From Priestia megaterium (GTDB lineage: Bacteria > Bacillota > Bacilli > Bacillales > Bacillaceae_H): 64,000 nucleotides of DNA. The DNA lies in contig NZ_CP085442.1 in the NCBI RefSeq assembly GCF_023824195.1, forward strand, positions 1,154,001 to 1,218,000, given 5' to 3'. The notes beneath the pieces are model-generated. The model saw only the letters and a program-made list of their open reading frames with translations. It had not been told where the DNA came from and did not search any database. Shown piece by piece: positions 58,778 to 64,000 of the stretch (its first letter is position 1; every line of letters starts with the position of its first letter). A program made the position numbers and the translations under genes.

Positions 58778-59488
58778 ATGCTCACAAAAGTTCAAACGCC
58801 TCCATCGCTTGAAACGCTTGTACTGACGATTCAGCAAGGGGATAAACAATTACATAATGAAATGATTCAACAATATAAACCGTTTATTGCTAAAGTTGTT
58901 TCAGCTGTATGTAAACGTTATATAAGTGAAGCTGACGATGAATTTAGCATTGGTCTGATTGCATTTAATGAAGCCATTGAAAATTACACAATCCAAAAAG
59001 GACGATCCCTTCTTGCGTTTGCGGAGCTTATTATCAAAAGAAGAGTAATCGACTATATTCGAAAAGAAAAGCGAAATCAAACGCTGCTCTATAACCGAAT
59101 TGAAAATGAAGGTTTTATTCAAGGGAAGGTAGAAAGGGATATATCCCTTTCTAACTATAAGAGGCAAAGTGAAACTTCATATATTCAAGAGGAAATGACT
59201 TATTTTTGTCAGACGCTAAAATTGTTTAAATTAACTCTTGAAGACATTATTAACACGTCTCCTAAACATAAGGATGCAAGGGGAAATGCAGTGGAAGTTG
59301 CATCTTTTATCGTCAATGAAAAAGAATTAAAAGATAAGCTGTTTTTAAAGCGGCAGCTTCCTATTCGCTTGATTGAAAAACATGTCAAAGTGAGCCGGAA
59401 AACGATTGAAAGAAACCGTAAATATATCATCGCGATGGTTATTATATTAGCGGGGGACTACGTGTATTTAAAAGACTATATTATGTAA
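58778..59488 (+). CDS. sigI: RNA polymerase sigma factor SigI
   Basis: This 236-residue sigma-70 family factor of the SigI group is used in heat-shock and cell-wall responses. Region 2 covers about 20-100 (Y-K-P-F-I-A-K-V-V, E-F-S-I-G-L-I-A-F-N-E-A-I, R-V-I-D-Y-I-R-K-E); the SigI-specific C-terminal part ends V-S-R-K-T-I-E-R-N-R-K-Y-I-I-A. The ATG at 58778 follows GAGGTGA; GTG at 58769 overlaps that site. No RsgI anti-sigma gene follows, unlike Bacillus subtilis; a terminator lies just after. Confidence 0.9.
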   Translation: MLTKVQTPPSLETLVLTIQQGDKQLHNEMIQQYKPFIAKVVSAVCKRYISEADDEFSIGLIAFNEAIENYTIQKGRSLLAFAELIIKRRVIDYIRKEKRNQTLLYNRIENEGFIQGKVERDISLSNYKRQSETSYIQEEMTYFCQTLKLFKLTLEDIINTSPKHKDARGNAVEVASFIVNEKELKDKLFLKRQLPIRLIEKHVKVSRKTIERNRKYIIAMVIILAGDYVYLKDYIM

Positions 59489-59491
59489 GAA

Positions 59492-59519
59492 AAAAGGCAC
59501 GCGCAGGTGCCTTTTTTTA
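59492..59519 (+). terminator. Intrinsic terminator after sigI
   Basis: Arms AAAAAGGCAC and GTGCCTTTTT around GCGCAG, then T residues. Confidence 0.85.
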
Positions 59520-59540
59520 GCCATGTTATGAAATTGTGTT

Positions 59541-59738
59541 TTATTTTTGTGTGCTGCCGCTTAAGTGAGCTTGAGCTTGTTGCACTAAGCGTTTTGTGAT
59601 TTCTCCGCCTACTGAGCCGTTGCTGCGTGCAGCAGTGTCAGAACCTAGAGTTACCCCAAATTCTTGAGCGATTTCATATTTATATTGATCTAAAAATTGT
59701 TCTACTCCTGGTGTTAATAGTTTATTTGTTCTAGCCAT
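59541..59738 (-). CDS. Alpha/beta-type small acid-soluble spore protein
   Basis: This 65-residue SASP coats spore DNA. Typical pieces are [23 protein letters not shown] (the GPR protease site lies in this region) and [12 protein letters not shown]. Expected to be made in the forespore under SigG and degraded on germination. The ATG follows AAAGGAGA. Confidence 0.95.
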   Translation of the reverse strand: MARTNKLLTPGVEQFLDQYKYEIAQEFGVTLGSDTAARSNGSVGGEITKRLVQQAQAHLSGSTQK

Positions 59739-59844
59739 GATTAGTCATCTCCTTTTTTAGTTGTACAGCAGTTCACTGCTGTACCTGTATTATTTGTTGT
59801 TTACCATTTTGCATACTGGTAATGGTTTGCAAGAAAGTATAAAA

Positions 59845-59880
59845 AAGCCCAGCTTTCAAAGAAGCTGGGCTTTTTTATAT
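59845..59880 (-). terminator. Terminator of phaP
   Basis: Arms AAAAAAGCCCAGCTT and AAGCTGGGCTTTTTT around TCAAAG, just past the phaP stop. Confidence 0.88.
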
Positions 59881-59881
59881 A

Positions 59882-60394
59882 TTATTTTACAACTGCATAT
59901 TGCTCAAGAGACTGAGCAAATGACTTTTGAAGAGATTTTACTTGTTCTACGTATGCATCAGATACGTGTTGGAATTCTTGGCGCGTTTTCTTTTGCTCTT
60001 CTACTAATTGTGTTACTACTTGATGATATTGTTCTTGAGCTTGCTTTACTAAAGAATAGCTTGATTTGCTTTGGTTAAGAGAAAGCTCTTGTAATTTATT
60101 TAATGCTTCATGCGTGCGGTTTGTCCATTCTTCATAAGAATCGGCAACAGCGTTACCAGCTGTTTTACGTAAGTTTTCAACTGTTTTTTGTTGAAGATCT
60201 TCTAATTCAGCTTTCCATTGTTTGTCTGTTGCTTGAAGTTGTTCAACTGCTTTTGTTACAAATTCTTGCTGTTGCTCAAGTGCTTTTAACGTCCATTGCT
60301 CAATTTGTTTGTTTCCGTCTGCAATGTTTTGTAACCCCTTTGTCCATTGTTCCCACATTGCATCAATTACTGTATCATACTTTACTGTTGACAT
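59882..60394 (-). CDS. phaP: Phasin PhaP
   Basis: This 170-residue amphipathic, Gln- and Glu-rich helical protein coats polyhydroxybutyrate granules. Long coiled-coil stretches (about 30-160) and no membrane segment fit Bacillus phasins. The ATG at 60394 has AAGGAGG 11 bases upstream. It lies 168 bases after phaQ, on the same strand. Its place beside phaQ and divergent phaRBC is the known Bacillus megaterium cluster. Confidence 0.93.
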   Translation of the reverse strand: MSTVKYDTVIDAMWEQWTKGLQNIADGNKQIEQWTLKALEQQQEFVTKAVEQLQATDKQWKAELEDLQQKTVENLRKTAGNAVADSYEEWTNRTHEALNKLQELSLNQSKSSYSLVKQAQEQYHQVVTQLVEEQKKTRQEFQHVSDAYVEQVKSLQKSFAQSLEQYAVVK

Positions 60395-60562
60395 AATCAA
60401 ATTCCTCCTTGAATAATTTGGTCTGGCGAACAGTTATCGTAATGAACAAAACGTTAAAGAAGAAATTCGTAGTTGTGTAATAAACCTAACATTCCGCGCT
60501 CGCTGATTGACCGTGAAATTTAACATTATATTAGGAAACGCAGATGTACTGCGTGAATCCCT

Positions 60563-61003
60563 TTAATCGTTTTCTTCCTCTTTTGATTCTTTTGACTTTT
60601 TAGAAGAAGAAGAGCTAAAAGGGAACAACATGTCGGTATACATGTGAAAAAATGAATCTAACATGTTTTGATACTGTTCAAGTGAATTAGCCCACATGCT
60701 TAAATATTGTTCACCGGCATCTGTTAATGAATAAATCCGGCGTGCAGGTCCTTCAGCTGATGTATCCCATTGCGATGTAATCAAGTTGTCTTTTTCAAGC
60801 TGTCTCAGCGTGCGGTAGACATTTCCTTGATCAACTGATGTGAATCCAAAGCTCATTAGTTGCTGAATGAGCTTGTAACCATGTAGATTCCAACCTCTTA
60901 AACTTAAAAGAAGAAAAGGAACCATCAAGTTTTTTGGTGCACCGCTAATCGATTTTTCTAAGTTGTTTGAATTAGAGGTGTTATCTTTTTCACTTGATCC
61001 CAA
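60563..61003 (-). CDS. phaQ: PHB-responsive PadR-type repressor PhaQ
   Basis: This regulator of about 146 residues has a PadR winged-helix domain (about 25-100; M-V-P-F-L-L-L-S-L-R-G-W-N-L-H-G-Y, then R-Q-L-E-K-D-N-L-I-T) and a short helical tail. In Bacillus PhaQ represses its own operon and is released by PHB. The start is TTG at 61003 with GAAGGGG 8 bases upstream; a GTG at 61012 is possible but overlaps that site. A palindrome covers its own -10 region. Confidence 0.9.
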   Translation of the reverse strand: MGSSEKDNTSNSNNLEKSISGAPKNLMVPFLLLSLRGWNLHGYKLIQQLMSFGFTSVDQGNVYRTLRQLEKDNLITSQWDTSAEGPARRIYSLTDAGEQYLSMWANSLEQYQNMLDSFFHMYTDMLFPFSSSSSKKSKESKEEEND

Positions 61004-61044
61004 GGTAATCACCCCTTCGAAAAAAGAGAATTTGTTTTCTATAT

Positions 61045-61077
61045 GTGTAATTTACACCTAGATGAAAAAATTGTCAA
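61045..61077 (-). promoter_or_regulatory. phaQ promoter with overlapping operator
   Basis: On the minus strand TTGACA (61072-61077), 17 bases, TAAATT (61049-61054). The perfect palindrome GTGTAATTTACAC (61045-61057) covers the -10, as expected for PhaQ self-repression. Confidence 0.72.
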
Positions 61078-61176
61078 CACTTTAAAACAGGTCTTTCAAA
61101 TACAGGAAAAAAGAACGATTTTTTGGATTTCGACAAAAAGCGTCAAAAAAATTCAAAAATAAACAAAGATTTAGAA

Positions 61177-61205
61177 TTGTTTATTTTGGAAAACGAATTT
61201 ATAAT
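61177..61205 (+). promoter_or_regulatory. Promoter of phaRBC
   Basis: TTGTTT (61177-61182), exactly 17 bases, TATAAT (61200-61205). A leader of about 185 bases precedes the phaR start. Confidence 0.65.
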
Positions 61206-61395
61206 AGTACATGTAGGTAATTTTTATAACATTTATAATTTGTTGGTAAGTGAATTGTGAAAAGATTTACATTATCCAATAAATAAACGCAAAATTGGTT
61301 GCGTTTACTTAGAGCTTCTAATATGTCGCTTGTCACATTAAGTGTCCATATTGAAAGCCATCACTTTTAACGTACACAAGAAAGGAGATGGAGTT

Positions 61396-61995
61396 TTGGA
61401 ACAGCAAAAAGTATTTGATCCGTTTCAAGCATGGAAAGACGTATATGACAAAACCGAATCTTACTGGGGTAAAGTTATTGGGGACAATATGAATCGTGAA
61501 GAATTTTCCCAGCTCATGGGAAATGTGCTAAATATGAACCTTCAATATCAACAAGCAGTAAATGAAGTAACGGGGCGCTATCTGCACCAAGTAAATGTAC
61601 CAACAAAAGAAGATGTAGCAAACGTTGCGTCATTAGTCATCAATGTGGAAGAAAAAGTAGAATTATTAGAAGAGCAATTTGACGATCGTTTTGATGAATT
61701 AGAAGCACAGCAAGAAAGTGCATCTGCTTTGAAAAAAGATGTAACTAAGCTGAAATCTGATGTCAAATCGTTAGACAAAAAACTCGACAAAGTTTTGTCT
61801 CTTCTTGAAGGGCAGCAAAAAACACAAGACGAGTTAAAAGAAACTATTCAAAAACAAATTAAAACTCAAGGTGAGCAGCTTCAGGCTCAGCTGTTAGAAA
61901 AACAAGAAAAATTAGCTGAAAAGCCAAAGGCAGAAGCTAAAGCTGAAGCAAAACCATCAAACGCTCAAAAAACTGAGCAGCCAGCTCGCAAGTAA
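61396..61995 (+). CDS. phaR: PHA synthase subunit PhaR
   Basis: This 199-residue subunit of the class IV PHA synthase is needed with PhaC for activity. It begins L-E-Q-Q-K-V-F-D-P-F-Q-A-W-K-D and has a helical middle and a Lys/Ala/Glu-rich coiled-coil C-terminus (about 80-199). The frame runs back to 61342, but AAAGGAGATGG lies just before TTG 61396, which gives the known size. First gene of phaR-phaB-phaC. Confidence 0.92.
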   Translation: MEQQKVFDPFQAWKDVYDKTESYWGKVIGDNMNREEFSQLMGNVLNMNLQYQQAVNEVTGRYLHQVNVPTKEDVANVASLVINVEEKVELLEEQFDDRFDELEAQQESASALKKDVTKLKSDVKSLDKKLDKVLSLLEGQQKTQDELKETIQKQIKTQGEQLQAQLLEKQEKLAEKPKAEAKAEAKPSNAQKTEQPARK

Positions 61996-62076
61996 GGTAT
62001 AGGGGATTTTATAACAACATTAACTGCTGTATTTACAGTAAAAATCATCGCTGAAGAAGCAAGGGGGAAATTTTTC

Positions 62077-62820
62077 ATGACAACATTACAAGGTAAAGTA
62101 GCAATCGTAACAGGCGGATCTAAAGGTATCGGGGCAGCAATTACACGTGAGCTTGCTTCTAATGGAGTAAAAGTAGCAGTAAACTATAACAGCAGTAAAG
62201 AATCTGCAGAAGCAATTGTAAAAGAAATTAAAGACAACGGCGGAGAAGCTATTGCGGTTCAAGCTGACGTGTCTTATGTAGATCAAGCAAAACACCTAAT
62301 CGAAGAAACAAAAGCTGCGTTTGGTCAATTAGACATTCTAGTAAACAATGCTGGAATTACGCGCGACCGTTCATTCAAGAAGTTAGGTGAAGAAGATTGG
62401 AAAAAAGTAATTGATGTAAACTTACATAGCGTATACAACACAACATCAGCTGCGCTAACGCACCTTTTAGAATCTGAAGGTGGTCGTGTTATCAATATTT
62501 CATCAATTATTGGTCAAGCGGGCGGATTTGGTCAAACAAACTACTCAGCTGCTAAAGCAGGTATGCTAGGATTCACTAAATCATTAGCTCTTGAACTAGC
62601 TAAGACAGGCGTAACGGTTAATGCAATTTGCCCAGGATTTATTGAAACGGAAATGGTGATGGCAATTCCTGAAGATGTTCGTGCAAAAATTGTTGCGAAA
62701 ATTCCAACTCGTCGCTTAGGCCACGCTGAAGAAATTGCACGTGGAGTTGTTTACTTAGCAAAAGACGGCGCGTACATTACAGGACAACAGTTAAACATTA
62801 ACGGCGGCTTATACATGTAA
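62077..62820 (+). CDS. phaB: Acetoacetyl-CoA reductase PhaB
   Basis: This 247-residue short-chain dehydrogenase reduces acetoacetyl-CoA to (R)-3-hydroxybutyryl-CoA with NADPH, the monomer for PHB. Cofactor motif T-G-G-S-K-G-I-G (residues 12-19), N-N-A-G (90-93), and catalytic Ser143, Tyr156 and Lys160 (Y-S-A-A-K) are present. The ATG follows AAGGGGG. Operon gene between phaR and phaC. Confidence 0.94.
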   Translation: MTTLQGKVAIVTGGSKGIGAAITRELASNGVKVAVNYNSSKESAEAIVKEIKDNGGEAIAVQADVSYVDQAKHLIEETKAAFGQLDILVNNAGITRDRSFKKLGEEDWKKVIDVNLHSVYNTTSAALTHLLESEGGRVINISSIIGQAGGFGQTNYSAAKAGMLGFTKSLALELAKTGVTVNAICPGFIETEMVMAIPEDVRAKIVAKIPTRRLGHAEEIARGVVYLAKDGAYITGQQLNINGGLYM

Positions 62821-62830
62821 TAGATGCTGG

Positions 62831-62848
62831 CCCTGACTTTTGTCGGGG
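62831..62848 (+). other. Small hairpin between phaB and phaC
   Basis: CCCTGAC and GTCGGGG around TTTT, with no T-run. It may set the level of phaC relative to phaB by message processing or partial attenuation. Confidence 0.45.
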
Positions 62849-62896
62849 CTGTGCTTGTTAACTAACTACTAATGGAATGAAAGGGTGTGTATATTC

Positions 62897-63985
62897 GTGG
62901 CAATTCCTTACGTGCAAGAGTGGGAAAAATTAATCAAATCAATGCCAAGTGAATATAAAAGTTCTGCAAGACGTTTTAAGCGTGCATATGAAATTATGAC
63001 AACAGAAGCGGAACCGGAAGTTGGATTAACACCAAAAGAGGTTATTTGGAAAAAGAACAAAGCGAAATTATATCGCTATACGCCAGTAAAAGATAACCTG
63101 CATAAAACACCAATCTTACTCGTATATGCACTGATCAATAAACCGTATATCTTGGATTTAACACCTGGAAACAGCCTTGTTGAATACTTATTAAACCGCG
63201 GTTTTGACGTGTATTTGCTTGACTGGGGAACTCCTGGGCTTGAAGATAGCAATATGAAGCTAGATGATTATATCGTGGACTATATTCCAAAAGCGGCGAA
63301 AAAGGTGCTGCGCACTTCTAAATCTCCTGATTTGTCTGTTCTTGGTTACTGCATGGGCGGAACTATGACATCTATTTTTGCTGCATTAAATGAAGACTTG
63401 CCGATTAAAAACTTAATTTTTATGACAAGTCCATTTGATTTTTCGGATACAGGTTTATACGGGGCATTTCTAGACGATCGCTACTTTAATTTAGATAAAG
63501 CAGTAGATACATTCGGAAACATCCCTCCAGAGATGATTGACTTTGGAAACAAGATGTTAAAGCCAATCACGAATTTCTACGGCCCGTATGTAACGTTGGT
63601 GGACCGCTCGGAAAATCAGCGCTTTGTTGAAAGCTGGAAGCTAATGCAAAAGTGGGTTGCTGACGGAATCCCATTTGCTGGCGAAGCTTATCGTCAGTGG
63701 ATTCGTGACTTCTATCAACAAAACAAACTAATCAATGGTGAACTTGAAGTTCGCGGACGCAAAGTAGATTTAAAAAATATTAAAGCTAATATTTTAAACA
63801 TTGCTGCTAGCCGTGATCATATTGCGATGCCGCATCAAGTGGCAGCTTTAATGGACGCTGTTTCAAGTGAAGATAAAGAGTATAAATTGTTGCAAACAGG
63901 TCACGTATCTGTTGTATTTGGTCCAAAAGCAGTGAAGGAAACATATCCTTCAATCGGCGATTGGCTAGAAAAACGCTCTAAATAA
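62897..63985 (+). CDS. phaC: Class IV PHA synthase catalytic subunit PhaC
   Basis: This 362-residue alpha/beta-hydrolase polymerises 3-hydroxybutyryl-CoA into PHB. The lipase-like box is G-Y-C-M-G-G with nucleophile Cys152, and Asp307 (S-R-D-H) and His336 (T-G-H-V-S) complete the triad. The length fits class IV synthases, which need PhaR. Start GTG 62897, with GAAAGGGTG upstream; the GTG at 62885 overlaps that site. Last gene of the operon in this window. Confidence 0.95.
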   Translation: MAIPYVQEWEKLIKSMPSEYKSSARRFKRAYEIMTTEAEPEVGLTPKEVIWKKNKAKLYRYTPVKDNLHKTPILLVYALINKPYILDLTPGNSLVEYLLNRGFDVYLLDWGTPGLEDSNMKLDDYIVDYIPKAAKKVLRTSKSPDLSVLGYCMGGTMTSIFAALNEDLPIKNLIFMTSPFDFSDTGLYGAFLDDRYFNLDKAVDTFGNIPPEMIDFGNKMLKPITNFYGPYVTLVDRSENQRFVESWKLMQKWVADGIPFAGEAYRQWIRDFYQQNKLINGELEVRGRKVDLKNIKANILNIAASRDHIAMPHQVAALMDAVSSEDKEYKLLQTGHVSVVFGPKAVKETYPSIGDWLEKRSK

Positions 63986-64000
63986 AATAAAGACGAGGCT

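Noticed and set aside
1..64000. Prophage, integrative element or genomic island
   Set aside because: No integrase, transposase, phage structural genes, tRNA attachment site or obvious change in base composition was seen.

Overview
The window is a stretch of low-GC Firmicute chromosome that looks like Bacillus (Priestia) megaterium. The strongest evidence is the polyhydroxybutyrate cluster at the right end: phaP and phaQ on the minus strand face phaR-phaB-phaC on the plus strand, which is the B. megaterium arrangement. Supporting evidence includes an alpha/beta-type SASP, a three-gene Ger receptor operon, sigI, racA, rocB, strong GGAGG ribosome binding sites and frequent TTG/GTG starts. I see no rRNA, tRNA, CRISPR, prophage or transposase gene. 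The DNA reads as ordinary chromosomal backbone with several small accessory or orphan elements.

Layout. 1-7.1 kb: CorA, a secreted subtilisin with Ig-like repeats, an orphan SUKH-like protein, an acetyltransferase and two candidate non-coding transcripts. 7.3-13.1 kb: the GlcNAc regulon, with nagA-nagB-nagR-SIS(UPF0309) divergent from nagP and two NagR-like operators between them. 13.1-30.7 kb: housekeeping and unknown genes. These include a DUF554 membrane protein, an ABC-2 exporter with an anchored partner protein (16-20.8 kb), a CNNM/CorC transporter with a MerR regulator, VOC and gamma-glutamylcyclotransferase proteins, signal peptidase I, LapA, YmaF, DUF1259 and an apparently inactive DUF45 protein. 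30.1-35.8 kb: GNAT plus M20 amidohydrolase, then a SAM-I riboswitch controlling an 80-residue orphan, a 29-codon free-standing ORF, rocB, a VOC protein and an Arg-rich RRTT-repeat protein. 36-45.9 kb: an MFS pump, a purine permease with PurR boxes, natK-natR divergent from natA-natB, a kinase-like phosphotransferase, racA and a MarR regulator. 46-52.6 kb: msrAB, a Ger operon in A-C-B order, and alkaline phosphatase behind a Pho box. 53.4-64 kb: a LytTR response regulator and an MHYT hybrid kinase, a yybP-ykoY riboswitch with ykoY, sigI, a SASP gene and the pha cluster.

The most unusual signals are these. A ~300 bp MITE-like element is present three times (13.1, 36.3 and 43.5 kb); each copy begins 0-6 bp from the stop codon of the upstream gene, in that gene's orientation, and carries a terminator hairpin. 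A SAM-I riboswitch is dedicated to a tiny orphan protein. A perfect hairpin lies between the Shine-Dalgarno and the TTG start of the CNNM gene. A 19-bp perfect inverted repeat lies inside an ABC permease gene. There are also promoter-plus-terminator units with no annotated gene. Three genes look frameshifted by one base (MerR N-terminus, a 66-codon small gene, the phosphotransferase C-terminus), which could be genuine decay or sequence errors.
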